The translations under genes were made by a program, and so were the position numbers. The notes below the pieces were generated by a model. It worked only from the letters and a program-made list of their open reading frames with translations. It ran no database searches and was not told the DNA's origin. Of a stretch of 64,000 nt of DNA, positions 26,595 to 34,592 are shown one piece after another. This DNA comes from Leptolyngbya sp. FACHB-261 (GTDB lineage: Bacteria > Cyanobacteriota > Cyanobacteriia > FACHB-261). How positions within the stretch are numbered: the stretch's first letter is position 1; each line of letters opens with the position of its first letter. The stretch spans positions 62,001 through 126,000 of the forward strand of contig NZ_JACJPL010000018.1 in NCBI RefSeq assembly GCF_014696065.1. The letters run 5' to 3'.

Positions 26595-27185
26595 TTAAGC
26601 CGCCTGCTTACGCTCCACCCCAAAGCCTACTAGTTGAACAAGGGAGGGCAGCTGCCCCTCAGGCGGACGTTCATAAGTAATAATCGTGCGCAAGCGCAGA
26701 TCAGGACGCACAAAACGCATTTGGTCTACTGATATCGAGCGGCTATAGGCCGTTGTCATCTCCAAGGCTTGGCGCTCTGGTCGATAGTAAAACTGGCCAA
26801 TAATTGCACCTGTTTCGCTGTATCCTTTGTCCCGCAAGTATTCACCCCGGATTTCCTGACCTGGAATTGGGTCAGTAGCTGGCAAAAAAAGCGCTCGTAA
26901 TTGCATAGATACCTCTTCTCCTTTCTCCGAACGCGTTTCGAAAGAAATGGCAAAGCCAGGGGCGTCATCAAACTTGTGTAGTGCTGAGCCTTGTGCAGCA
27001 CTGGCTGATGGATCTGATGTGTGAGCTGTTGCCTGCAGAATTTGCTGTTTTTGCTCAAGAGCTAGGGGATCAGCGCGGAACTCAGTGTAGGAGCGCTCAA
27101 CCTCACCTGTAGTCAGGTAGTGATAAGTACGCTCCGTAGTCCAAACACCGGAGCAGGCAACAAAAAACTCCTCAAAGCTCAGCAT
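26595..27185 (-). CDS. cpcS: CpcS/CpeS-type phycobiliprotein chromophore lyase
   Basis: A 196-residue member of the CpcS/CpeS lyase family, lipocalin-like ten-stranded barrels that attach phycocyanobilin (or phycoerythrobilin) to a conserved cysteine of phycobiliproteins. The opening FEEFFVACSGVWTTERTYHY, followed by TGEVERSYTEFRAD, is the family hallmark. VSMQLRALFLPATD, GEYLRDKGYSE and the late MRFVRPDLRLRTIITYERP follow in family order. Length is normal. It acts in the cytoplasm during phycobilisome assembly. No phycobiliprotein structural gene is nearby, apart from the two phycobiliprotein-fold paralogues near 45 to 46 kb. Which CpcS subclass and which target cannot be decided by eye. Confidence 0.88.
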   Translation of the reverse strand: MLSFEEFFVACSGVWTTERTYHYLTTGEVERSYTEFRADPLALEQKQQILQATAHTSDPSASAAQGSALHKFDDAPGFAISFETRSEKGEEVSMQLRALFLPATDPIPGQEIRGEYLRDKGYSETGAIIGQFYYRPERQALEMTTAYSRSISVDQMRFVRPDLRLRTIITYERPPEGQLPSLVQLVGFGVERKQAA

Positions 27186-27454
27186 TTCCCGTCAAAGTGA
27201 TGGTCAACGCAATTTTAACTCTCTCGTTCACTTTAATCTTTGGTAACCACAGAGCTTTTTTTAGAGGCTCTGCAACTTCAAAATTGGAATTAAACAAGTT
27301 CTTTGGCAAATCCACCCTCCTTAAGGGCAGCTGTTTTATGAGTGAAAATGATAATTTTCACAACCCACCGTTATCAAAAGTTAAATGATTCAGAAATGCA
27401 CCATATTTTGAGGCAGGATTCACTAGGATAAAAAGCAAGGTTGAGTGGCTCTTA

Positions 27455-27841
27455 ATGGATATTCTCAAGAAGCAAGTAGCAGCCCTGAGTAGCAAAATCG
27501 ATGCGCTTCAGGCTGTCATTGATCGTCTGCCAGAGCGAATTGCAGAGGCAGTGCAAATCCAGCTCGAAGCTCAGTCCCCGGATGAGCCAGAAATTACAGA
27601 TTCCCTGGAGAGTCAGGTGCTAGCTTTCCGTGCTCGGCAGCAGGCAGGCCCGATGCAAGCGGCCCTGGAGCATAAGGATGTGTTGGTAGATGACAGCCCG
27701 TCAGGGCGCTACAGCACGGGCGGCGAACGGGAATTGGCACCCGAGATTCAGTTGCAGCGCCTCACCGCTCAGCTTACCGCTGCCTACAATCGCATTGCTG
27801 CGCTTGAGGAACAGCTACTCTCCCATCGAATCCCCCAGTGA
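27455..27841 (+). CDS. Small coiled-coil hypothetical protein
   Basis: A 128-residue soluble protein of unknown function. A coiled coil covers about residues 1 to 40 (KKQVAALSSKIDALQAVIDR), a second covers about 98 to 124 (QLQRLTAQLTAAYNRIAALE), and the acidic middle is probably disordered. No signal peptide or membrane segment. It starts with ATG at 27455. The coding end is also the left arm of a hairpin that may terminate transcription. Nothing in the surroundings fixes a role; coiled coils suggest self-assembly or a partner protein. Confidence 0.7.
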   Translation: MDILKKQVAALSSKIDALQAVIDRLPERIAEAVQIQLEAQSPDEPEITDSLESQVLAFRARQQAGPMQAALEHKDVLVDDSPSGRYSTGGERELAPEIQLQRLTAQLTAAYNRIAALEEQLLSHRIPQ

Positions 27842-27858
27842 ATTCCTTAATTGGGGGA
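27831..27858 (+). terminator. Possible terminator hairpin overlapping the stop codon
   Basis: TCCCCCA at 27831 to 27837 pairs with TGGGGGA at 27852 to 27858; the TGA stop of the coiled-coil gene (27839 to 27841) lies in the loop. The bases that follow are AATTCTT, a weak T-tract, so termination efficiency is uncertain. Confidence 0.45.
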
Positions 27859-28003
27859 ATTCTTAGCGGGTATCTCTAAGGGCTGCATTATTTGAGGGTT
27901 GTTTGAAGGATTGTCACTAGCCTCAAAGCACCCGGACGTGCGAGGCGGAGCTGGAATAGTTAGCTAACCTCAGCTCTCACGACTCAGTCGCAGGACGATC
28001 CGT

Positions 28004-28312
28004 ATGTTCAACCCTAAGTATGCTGTCGCCATTATCGTGCTGCCAGCCCTGAACAAGCTGCGCATTCATTTTGCTCGAATTCCCGATGTGGCGGCGCTAC
28101 AGGCATTGCTCAAGCTCAACAGTGATCCGGCTGTTTCTCGTATTGAGCAGAGTGATGATGTCACCGTCAACCTTTCGTTCAACTTGACCTACGATGCCTC
28201 AGGTTGCGCGCCCATTTTCGCGGGTTGGCTGCTGCGTCAAGGTTTTGAGTCGGTGCTCGTGCGGGATCCTCGCAGTTCAGAACCCGAGCGCCTGTTCACC
28301 CGTAAAGCTTGA
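28004..28312 (+). CDS. Small conserved-looking hypothetical protein
   Basis: A 102-residue protein without a recognised domain. It looks compact: beta-strand-like VAIIVLPALNKLRIHFARI, a helix (VAALQALLKLNSD), strand-rich VTVNLSFNLTYD, then a helix with WLLRQGFESVLVRDP. The alternating pattern suggests a small alpha/beta fold. No signal peptide or membrane helix. The start ATG at 28004 is preceded by AGGA about eight bases upstream. It is 96 bases upstream of the Tab2 homologue on the same strand and may be co-expressed with it. Confidence 0.7.
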   Translation: MFNPKYAVAIIVLPALNKLRIHFARIPDVAALQALLKLNSDPAVSRIEQSDDVTVNLSFNLTYDASGCAPIFAGWLLRQGFESVLVRDPRSSEPERLFTRKA

Positions 28313-28370
28313 GAGTTAAGGCTCAGGGTCAGCACTGCCCTCGGGCTCTGAAACTTCGCTGCACACATCC

Positions 28371-28376
28371 TAGAAT
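28371..28376 (+). promoter_or_regulatory. Candidate -10 element for the Tab2 gene
   Basis: TAGAAT lies 33 bases before the preferred GTG start. No good -35 hexamer is visible at the normal distance, so this is a weak call. Confidence 0.3.
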
Positions 28377-28408
28377 TGAGCGGTTCAGTCTCAGTTGGGA
28401 AGGGTGTG

Positions 28409-29245
28409 GTGAGCTTCTGGAGCGTTGACTTTTATCGCCGTCCCTGCCGTGATCCTAGGGGTCAACCTCAATGGGAACTCCTAATTTGGAGTGAATCATT
28501 GCGCTATGTGGCCTGGTGCAGTCAGTCAGAGGCAACAGCTGCTTGGCTGACACAGCAGTTAACCCAGGCCCTTGCAGAGTCGTCGAATCAGAAGCCTGAG
28601 TACTTAGGTGCATTTAGACCACAAACCTTAAACCTACTAGAAGCAGCGGCTCGCTCTCTGGACTTGCCAGTTCGGCCAGACCGGCGCAGTTCGGATCTGA
28701 AAGCCTGGCTCCAGGAGCGTGCTCGCACGGTGTATCCCCATATGGAGGGATATACTCAAGAGCCTTACGCTCCGCTAGAGCTACAAAAACCACCGCCTGA
28801 GCCCTTGCCCGAGAAGCTTTGGGGGGAGAGCTGGCAGTTCGCAGCCTTGAGCACTGCTGCGATTGAAGCTTTTCGGGAGAGACCGATTCCGTTTTTAAGT
28901 TTGCCTAACCCGCTGACTCTAAATCCTGCTGCGCAGATCCCGGGTGTCGTGATTTACGCAGGCCGGCAGTCCTTAAACCTGGCTCGCTGGCTTGCTGAAG
29001 CCTCTCCAGTCTCGCTGCAATACAAAACGGGTGAGCCGGATGGGCTGCTTCTAGAAGCCGGGTTAGTCGAGCGCTGGGTGCTGGCAACTTTTGAAGATTC
29101 AGAAGTGAGCACAGCAGGACAGCGATTTGAGGAGCGCAAGGCCTCTACGCAGGGACTGCATTTCCTCAGCATTCTGCCCGATGACTCAGGCATGACCTGC
29201 ACCGGCTTTTGGCTGCTCCAAGCTGAGCTACCAGGTCAAGCCTAA
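28409..29245 (+). CDS. Tab2/Atab2 family RNA-binding protein
   Basis: A protein of about 278 residues of the Tab2 family. In algae and plants Tab2/Atab2 binds A/U-rich RNA and is needed for translation of photosystem I psaB mRNA (photosystem II too in plants); cyanobacterial homologues are conserved but less studied. Family blocks seen: FWSVDFYRRPCRDPRGQPQW then ELLIW near the start, FRPQTLNLLEAAARSL near residue 75, and LPDDSGMTCTGFWLL near the C-terminus. I chose GTG at 28409 because family members start directly before this FWxVDFYRRP block and GGGAAGG precedes it. A TTG at 28376 overlaps a TAGAAT box that looks like a -10 element. Cytoplasmic. Confidence 0.85.
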   Translation: MSFWSVDFYRRPCRDPRGQPQWELLIWSESLRYVAWCSQSEATAAWLTQQLTQALAESSNQKPEYLGAFRPQTLNLLEAAARSLDLPVRPDRRSSDLKAWLQERARTVYPHMEGYTQEPYAPLELQKPPPEPLPEKLWGESWQFAALSTAAIEAFRERPIPFLSLPNPLTLNPAAQIPGVVIYAGRQSLNLARWLAEASPVSLQYKTGEPDGLLLEAGLVERWVLATFEDSEVSTAGQRFEERKASTQGLHFLSILPDDSGMTCTGFWLLQAELPGQA

Positions 29246-29324
29246 AGGAGTCTCCACTAAGAGGAGAGTTCTGCTAGGATAGGACACTGGTTGTCTGGCA
29301 GAACTTCGCAGTGAGCAGAACACC

Positions 29325-30584
29325 GTGCTAGACCTGTTGCTGGTCACCGCCCTAGGCTTTTTGGGAAGCTTTGGACATTGTGCAGGCATGTGCGGTCCCC
29401 TAGCCGTAGCCTTTTCTCTGTCTCAAGATCAGCAGAACAGGCTAAACCAGACACCCAACCTTAGACCGAGCTGGCAACAGCAGCTCTACTTTCATGGTCT
29501 CCTCAACTTGGGGCGAATCCTAAGCTATGTCCTGATCGGTGCCGCAATTGGGGCGCTCAGTTCGGTATTGGTAGCCGGAGGCCAGGGTGCGGGTATTGAT
29601 AGCAGCGTACGTCGGGCCATTGCAATTCTGACTGGAGGGATGCTGATCTGGTTTGGGCTGGGGCAGGTAGCACCTACGCTAATTCCTCGGCTTCCTCTGC
29701 TGCATCGATTAACCTACGGCGGCCTGCATACTCGGCTGAGTTCGCTCATGGCTAAGCTTTCTAGTCAACAATCCTGGTGGACGCCAGCATTGCTGGGTGT
29801 TGCCTGGGGATTGATGCCCTGTGGCTTTTTATACGCAGCTCAGATTAAGGCAGCTGAAACCAGTAGTATCTGGGCGGGCGGAGCAACCCTATTCGCGTTT
29901 GGGTTGGGGACGCTGCCGGTCATGTTAGGGGTCGGGGTTTCCAGTGCTCTTGTCAGTGCCAATCGGCGTAGCCAGTTATTTCGTCTGGGTGGCTGGGTCA
30001 CGATCAGCATTGGTGTTTTAACCCTACTGCGCACAGGCGATCCCATGACCGACTACACCGGCCATGCTGCCCTGTTGTGCCTGTTAGCAGCACTGGTTGC
30101 CCGTCCTATTAGCAAGCTCTGGCCGCAGCCTCTACGGTATCGCCGGGCTTTAGGGGTGGGCGGGTTTGTGCTGGCGTTGGCTCACAGCGCTCACATGATA
30201 GATCACGTTCTGGGTTGGAATTTCAGAGCTCTATCTTTTATGCTGCCCTGGCATCGCTTGGGCATGGGGGCCGGTTTTTTGGCTCTGCTCCTGCTCATAC
30301 CAGCGGCCTTGACTAGTTTTGACAGCTGGATGAAACGCCTCGGAGTGCAATGGCGACAAATCCATTTGTTGAGTTTGCCAGCACTAATTTTGGCTGTCCT
30401 GCATACCGGTTTGCTCGGCTCACACTATTTGGGCAGCTTCGAGGCAACCATTGCTACCCAAGTCCGCTTAGTGGTGCTGATCGGCGTCACTCTTTTAGCT
30501 TTACTGGTCCGCTGTTCCTGGTTTTGGTCACTCTTCTCTCTGGGCAAACTTTATGCGGCACCTTCGCCTCCCTCGATCAAGTAA
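29325..30584 (+). CDS. TauE/SafE (UreH-like) membrane protein fused to a ferric-reductase-like domain
   Basis: A 419-residue polytopic protein starting with GTG at 29325. Residues 1 to about 235 are a six-helix UreH-like/TauE-SafE domain with the paired-cysteine entry motif GSFGHCAGMCGPLAVAFS near residue 16 and the mirrored WGLMPCGFLYAA near residue 162. Such proteins are linked to metal or thiol/sulfite traffic and to oxidase copper loading. Residues about 245 to 410 look like a ferric-reductase/YedZ membrane domain: YTGHAALLCLLAALVARP, a histidine-rich helix LAHSAHMIDHVL near residue 288, a loop ending ALTSFD, and QIHLLSLPALILAVLHTGLL near residue 345, giving histidines spaced for heme ligation. 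It overlaps the next gene by 32 bases. Redox-linked metal handling at the membrane is inference. Confidence 0.8.
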   Translation: MLDLLLVTALGFLGSFGHCAGMCGPLAVAFSLSQDQQNRLNQTPNLRPSWQQQLYFHGLLNLGRILSYVLIGAAIGALSSVLVAGGQGAGIDSSVRRAIAILTGGMLIWFGLGQVAPTLIPRLPLLHRLTYGGLHTRLSSLMAKLSSQQSWWTPALLGVAWGLMPCGFLYAAQIKAAETSSIWAGGATLFAFGLGTLPVMLGVGVSSALVSANRRSQLFRLGGWVTISIGVLTLLRTGDPMTDYTGHAALLCLLAALVARPISKLWPQPLRYRRALGVGGFVLALAHSAHMIDHVLGWNFRALSFMLPWHRLGMGAGFLALLLLIPAALTSFDSWMKRLGVQWRQIHLLSLPALILAVLHTGLLGSHYLGSFEATIATQVRLVVLIGVTLLALLVRCSWFWSLFSLGKLYAAPSPPSIK

Positions 30585-31227
30585 TCCTGTCTGGATCCAA
30601 AGGCTGATTGGCGCTTCGCTGCTCGTCTTGTTGGCAACCCCAAGCCAGGCTCACGAAGTCAAAACCTCTATAGACGTTGGTGGCACCCTGCACGTTGAGC
30701 CGAATGACAACCCTCAAGCGGGCAAGTCTACGCTGGCCTGGGTGGCGCTAACTCGATCGGGCGGTCAAATTCTGCCGTTGGCACAGTGCGATTGCAAGCT
30801 GAAGGTTTACGCTAAGTCTCAATCTGAGGGCAAACCCTTGCTGGAACCTAGCCTGCGCGCTGTGACCGTTGGTCAGTATCAGGGCATTCCAGGGGCAGAC
30901 ATTATATTTCCAGAGGCAGGAGCTTATGAGCTGGAGATTAGCGGTACCCCAGCAGCTGGAGCCTCGTTTGCTCCCTTTGAGCTGGACTTTGCAGTAACGG
31001 TCAGGGCTGGAGCAGCTACAGTACCCAGTTCTCAAGCTGGAGCCACGGCCCAAGCAGTTGAACCGGCGGCCACAGCAGCGCGAGAGACTAGGGCCAACTC
31101 TACTCTGCCAATTTGGATGGGTTTGGCAGTTGTATTGGGGCTAGGGATACTGGGCTTTGGTTTCAGTCGGGTTAGATCTAAACAACCAACTCCCGACTCG
31201 CCAGATTCCGAATCAGGGTCGCAGTAG
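30553..31227 (+). CDS. Exported protein with C-terminal membrane anchor, partner of the TauE/SafE fusion
   Basis: A 224-residue protein with a signal peptide (about residues 1 to 34, cut after TPSQA), an extracytoplasmic beta-rich domain (about 35 to 155) and one C-terminal helix (PIWMGLAVVLGLGILGFGF) before a short acidic tail. The mature protein begins with HEVKTSIDVGGTLHVEPND; the N-terminal histidine and the CDC pair near residue 75 are possible metal ligands. The domain pattern recalls small Ig-like FixH/YtkA or CopC-type metal-handling proteins, without a firm match. The gene overlaps the TauE/SafE fusion by 32 bases, which points to coupled translation. Its end overlaps the convergent chelatase gene by 50 bases. 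Confidence 0.75.
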   Translation: MRHLRLPRSSNPVWIQRLIGASLLVLLATPSQAHEVKTSIDVGGTLHVEPNDNPQAGKSTLAWVALTRSGGQILPLAQCDCKLKVYAKSQSEGKPLLEPSLRAVTVGQYQGIPGADIIFPEAGAYELEISGTPAAGASFAPFELDFAVTVRAGAATVPSSQAGATAQAVEPAATAARETRANSTLPIWMGLAVVLGLGILGFGFSRVRSKQPTPDSPDSESGSQ

Positions 31228-31876
31228 GGTATAGGGGCTCAGTCATGACTACATCAGTAGGCAGCTGTGACTGAATTGTGTCGGTGATTGTGCCTGGGAA
31301 CAGAAAATAAGTCAGCACACCCAAATGCTGTGATTGCGCTGATTGAGATAGATGTGCGAGAACGCTGCCGAAGAGCGGTGGCACAGACCAGTAGGCAGGA
31401 GTTGCACCCAACTGTTGAGCCAGAATCTCAACGGGCTGGTTAGCACTTGGCCGTCGGCTACCGTGAGAGAGCAAAATCCAACGGTCAACCGCTCGCGTTG
31501 CCGTCGCCTGCTGCATAGCTTGCTGAACCAGTGGCAGCATCTCGGGGCTACTGCCCAGATGGGGTGAGATTGAGAACTGCATCTCTGGTAACAGTTGTTG
31601 AGCTTCGGCTACCGCAGCTGGAATATCCTCCTGCACATGTACCCCAGGCAGCAGAAACAGCGGCAGAATTCGCACTTGCCGCAGCTCTAAAGTCAGTGCT
31701 CGTTGACCAAATATCACTAATTGCTCAGCAAGAGAGAGCGGCTGACATTCCAGCGCGCCGCCGCCACAAAAGGCAAAATCTGCCCTATGCCGTTCAATCA
31801 AAGTGTCTAGAGCTGCCTGTGGACGGGGATCAGGGCTTCCGTGAATCACTAGGAAGCAGGCAAACTCAGAAGCCAT
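31178..31876 (-). CDS. CbiX/SirB-type sirohydrochlorin chelatase
   Basis: A protein of about 232 residues of the CbiX family, which inserts Fe2+ (siroheme branch) or Co2+ (cobalamin branch) into sirohydrochlorin. I start at ATG 31876 because the family begins at the strand carrying the metal-binding histidine (CFLVIHGSPDPRPQ). An ATG at 31924 would add 16 residues. The second half has the matching WILLSHGSRRPSANQP near residue 140, and the paired histidines face the active site. VRILPLFLLPGVHVQEDIP is the conserved metal-proximal block with another histidine. It is a single protein with two chelatase half-domains. No poly-histidine tail. It overlaps the exported-protein gene tail to tail by 50 bases. 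Confidence 0.85.
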   Translation of the reverse strand: MASEFACFLVIHGSPDPRPQAALDTLIERHRADFAFCGGGALECQPLSLAEQLVIFGQRALTLELRQVRILPLFLLPGVHVQEDIPAAVAEAQQLLPEMQFSISPHLGSSPEMLPLVQQAMQQATATRAVDRWILLSHGSRRPSANQPVEILAQQLGATPAYWSVPPLFGSVLAHLSQSAQSQHLGVLTYFLFPGTITDTIQSQLPTDVVMTEPLYPTATLIRNLASRELVV

Positions 31877-32216
31877 AGAAAAGTCATTAGAAAGAGACAG
31901 CTTGCCTTGCCCATTTTGCGACAAATTAGTGGGTCAGCTGAGGGTCAGTTGGTGTGAGACTGACCAGCGAGCAAGCAGTTCAAAGGGACCAGCCTGACCA
32001 AGGCAGTTAGGGTTGCCTGGGTAGAACTGGGGCTGTAGAGTCTGAAGGACTGAGTATTTACTACCCCCAATCTTTTGCCTCAATCTCCGCTGACCTGAGG
32101 TATTTGCCAAATGAGTCTTATATATTCCAGGCACGGTTTTAATAGCGAGGCGCTTCAGCAGCACCGTGACACCTGGGCTTTTAGGTCAGAGGCTTGAGGG
32201 AAGAGCAACGCTCCAA

Positions 32217-32245
32217 CCGACACTGCGTGAACGAGTCGGTATAAT
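32217..32245 (+). promoter_or_regulatory. Sigma-70-type promoter of rpaA
   Basis: CCGACA at 32217 to 32222 and TATAAT at 32240 to 32245, separated by exactly 17 bases. The -10 is perfect consensus; the -35 matches TTGACA at four of six positions. The initiating purine would lie near 32252, giving a leader of roughly 65 bases before the rpaA start. Confidence 0.6.
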
Positions 32246-32316
32246 CTTACTTAGAAACACCTGCAGTTTTCATACGTTTCTTTGCTTTACTGGTACCCAC
32301 TTCTTAAACAAACTTG

Positions 32317-33045
32317 ATGATGCCTCGGATCCTCGTCATTGATGACGACCCTTCGATTCTGGAACTAGTGGCTGTCAACCTGGAGATGGCCGGCTATGAC
32401 GTTTCTCAGGCGGATGATGGCATCAAAGGACAAGCGCTTGCGCTGCAACTGGTGCCAGACTTGATCATCCTGGACCTGATGCTGCCTCGGGTTGATGGTT
32501 TTACAGTTTGTCAACGGTTACGTCGGGATGAGCGCACTGCTGATATCCCCGTGGTGATGCTGACGGCTCTGTCACAAACTCAGGACAAAGTCGAAGGCTT
32601 TAATGCAGGTGCCGATGACTACCTCACCAAACCCTTTGAGGTTGAGGAAATGTTGGCTCGGGTCCGGGCTCTGCTACGGCGCACCGACCGCATTCCGCAG
32701 GCAGCCAAGCATAGTGAGATTCTTAACTACGGGCCTCTAACTCTGGTGCCCGAACGCTTCGAGGCGGTTTGGTTTGATAAAACAGTCAAGCTGACCCATC
32801 TAGAGTTTGAGCTACTGCACTGTCTACTGCAACGCCACGGCCAGACAGTCTCACCCAGCGAAATCCTGAAGGAAGTTTGGGGCTACGATCCGGACGACGA
32901 CATTGAAACCATTCGGGTCCATATCCGGCATTTGCGCACCAAACTGGAGCCGGATCCCCGCCACCCCCGCTACATCAAAACAGTCTATGGGGCTGGCTAC
33001 TGTCTAGAACTGCCCAGTGTCTCAGCTGAGGTTGCTGCTCAGTAG
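32317..33045 (+). CDS. rpaA: OmpR-family response regulator RpaA
   Basis: A 242-residue receiver plus winged-helix regulator. The receiver has the acidic pair in [20 protein letters not shown], the phosphoacceptor Asp in [14 protein letters not shown], the conserved Thr in [17 protein letters not shown] and Lys in [14 protein letters not shown]. The DNA-binding half includes [17 protein letters not shown] and [20 protein letters not shown]. From memory the whole is nearly the same as RpaA of Synechococcus elongatus, the output regulator of the KaiABC clock (phosphorylated by SasA) also tied to phycobilisome energy transfer. Two adjacent ATGs (32317, 32320) and a TTG at 32314 are possible starts. 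It has its own promoter and lies divergent from the chelatase gene. Confidence 0.93.
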   Translation: MMPRILVIDDDPSILELVAVNLEMAGYDVSQADDGIKGQALALQLVPDLIILDLMLPRVDGFTVCQRLRRDERTADIPVVMLTALSQTQDKVEGFNAGADDYLTKPFEVEEMLARVRALLRRTDRIPQAAKHSEILNYGPLTLVPERFEAVWFDKTVKLTHLEFELLHCLLQRHGQTVSPSEILKEVWGYDPDDDIETIRVHIRHLRTKLEPDPRHPRYIKTVYGAGYCLELPSVSAEVAAQ

Positions 33046-33144
33046 GCATTCAGTAGCTGTTGAATAGAGAATTCTTAAGCAGGGTTCTAGCAGCAATTCG
33101 TTACATTAGAGGGAACCGGCGAACATGCACTCCGGGAGGTTCCC

Positions 33145-34167
33145 TTGACACTTTATGCCGATCTTCACCGCCACTTAGGGGGGTCTGTAGTTCCCCGGAT
33201 TTTGTGGCGCTACTTCCACCGCAGCGGACATACCCTAGCCCAGCGGTTCCCGGAGTATGAGAGTTTTGAGGAGTTTTACACTCGGCCTCGCAACACTTTG
33301 GATGAGTATCTAGAGCTCCACACGGTTGTTGAGCAGGTGCAAACGGCTGAGGCCCTCCCCTATTTCATCTACCGGCTGATTCGGGGAGCTTACATTTTCG
33401 AGAACTTGGCCTATCTGGAATTACGCTACACGCCCTACTTGCGCACCGATGAGCGCCTGAGCCAGCACGAGCGTATTGATCAGATGGCACAAATTGTGGA
33501 TATCGTTGGTGCGGCCAGCAGTCAGCACGAGTATCCGATTGTGACCAGTCAGATCCTCTGCATGCATTCCCGGCTGCCCTACGAAGTCAACCGAGCAATT
33601 GTTGATTTAGCTGCGGCAAAACGCGAGTATGTCTGCGCCGTTGATCTAGCGGGTGGTGATGCTCACTATGCAGAGCGGTTGGATGAGTTCGTGCAGCTAT
33701 ACCGCTACGCTCGTGAACTAGGCATCAAGACCACTGGGCATCTATACGAAACACCAGATGGCTGCTATCCTGAGCTACTGCCTTATCTGATGCGTATCGG
33801 TCATGGCATTCAGATTCCGCTACGTCATCCAGAACTGCTGCCTCAGGTTGCCCGAGCTGGCCAGTGCTTAGAGATTTGTCCGACCACCTACGTCAAAACA
33901 GGCACCCTCTCAAACCTTCAGGAACTCAAGAGCGTGTTCGATCGCTGCTTTGAAGCAGGGGTTGATATTGCCATTTGTACCGATAATGCCGGTCTGCACA
34001 ATGTCCGGCTGCAATTTGAGTATGAAAATCTGCTGACCCTAGACGTGATTGGCTTCGAGGAGTTGAAGACCTGTCAGGATGCGGCTTTCCGCCATGCCTT
34101 TGCCTGGCCCCACACCCAAAGACCAGAGCGGCTGCTAACTGGCTTGCTGGATGTTGCTGCTCAGTAA
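33145..34167 (+). CDS. Adenosine-deaminase-like amidohydrolase
   Basis: A 340-residue TIM-barrel metal hydrolase of the adenosine/AMP deaminase superfamily. The start is TTG at 33145, with GGGAGGT five bases upstream. Zinc ligand motif HxH is present in ADLHRHLGGS at residues 7 to 9 onward. KTTGHLYETPDG near residue 199 corresponds to the catalytic His-x-x-Glu region (HAGE in classic enzymes). IGHGIQIPLRHPEL, LEICPTTYVKTG and AICTDNAGLHN follow in family order. The last differs from the canonical TDDP: the second aspartate, which contacts substrate, is Asn. So deamination of adenosine is possible but not assured. It follows rpaA by 99 bases on the same strand. Confidence 0.8.
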   Translation: MTLYADLHRHLGGSVVPRILWRYFHRSGHTLAQRFPEYESFEEFYTRPRNTLDEYLELHTVVEQVQTAEALPYFIYRLIRGAYIFENLAYLELRYTPYLRTDERLSQHERIDQMAQIVDIVGAASSQHEYPIVTSQILCMHSRLPYEVNRAIVDLAAAKREYVCAVDLAGGDAHYAERLDEFVQLYRYARELGIKTTGHLYETPDGCYPELLPYLMRIGHGIQIPLRHPELLPQVARAGQCLEICPTTYVKTGTLSNLQELKSVFDRCFEAGVDIAICTDNAGLHNVRLQFEYENLLTLDVIGFEELKTCQDAAFRHAFAWPHTQRPERLLTGLLDVAAQ

Positions 34168-34592
34168 CTTAGCTAAGCTGTCTGATTTGCAGCAATATCG
34201 CACAGAGTAACGAAAAGTATAGAGCCCATAGGATCTCACCTACAGGTTCTTGGAAGTTGACCAGCAGTTGTAGTCATTTTGGGTTTCTTCAAACATGACA
34301 GCCCTCTACCTTCCTAGATCTAGCTCCAGATCTAGGAAGGTAGAGGGGTACACTTTAGCAGGTGGCAAGCCGCTGAGCTAAGTTTTGCAGCACAGCCTTA
34401 CTTGTTGACTTCTTTTGCCAACTAGCAGTGGAGCGTCAGCAACTCAGACTAGTCAAATCAGAAGTTTTAATCGCGCAAAGCGGCTCTCTTCCAGGATTTT
34501 CTGACTTTTTTCATAAGTCCAAAGATCATGCTGTTCAATCTTCAGAGTGAGGCTCTACCTATCAAACCTTAGGGTCAAACCTCAGATCGGAG
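34168..34592. other. Intergenic region with a long perfect hairpin
   Basis: Between two convergent genes (the deaminase-like gene and the DUF1825 gene). Apart from the 20-bp inverted repeat at 34302 to 34347 I see no gene, promoter or other repeat. The right part has the direct-repeat-like CAAACCTTAGGGTCAAACCTCAG next to the DUF1825 stop. Confidence 0.5.
34302..34347. repeat. Perfect 20-bp inverted repeat with 6-base loop
   Basis: CCCTCTACCTTCCTAGATCT at 34302 to 34321, loop AGCTCC, then its exact complement at 34328 to 34347. Only a weak T-run follows on either strand (ACACTTTAG on plus), so it is not a classical intrinsic terminator, although an exceptionally stable stem between convergent genes could still stop or protect both transcripts. 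It also fits a small mobile palindromic element. Confidence 0.85.

Noticed and set aside
27197-27388. Plus-strand 63-codon frame upstream of the coiled-coil gene
   Set aside because: Composition is unlike the neighbours, no ribosome-binding site is evident, and it overlaps the promoter space of the lyase gene.
31934-32164. Minus-strand 76-codon frame upstream of the chelatase gene
   Set aside because: No recognisable domain, no ribosome-binding site, and it falls in the divergent gap where promoters are expected. A uroporphyrinogen methyltransferase was looked for here and not found.
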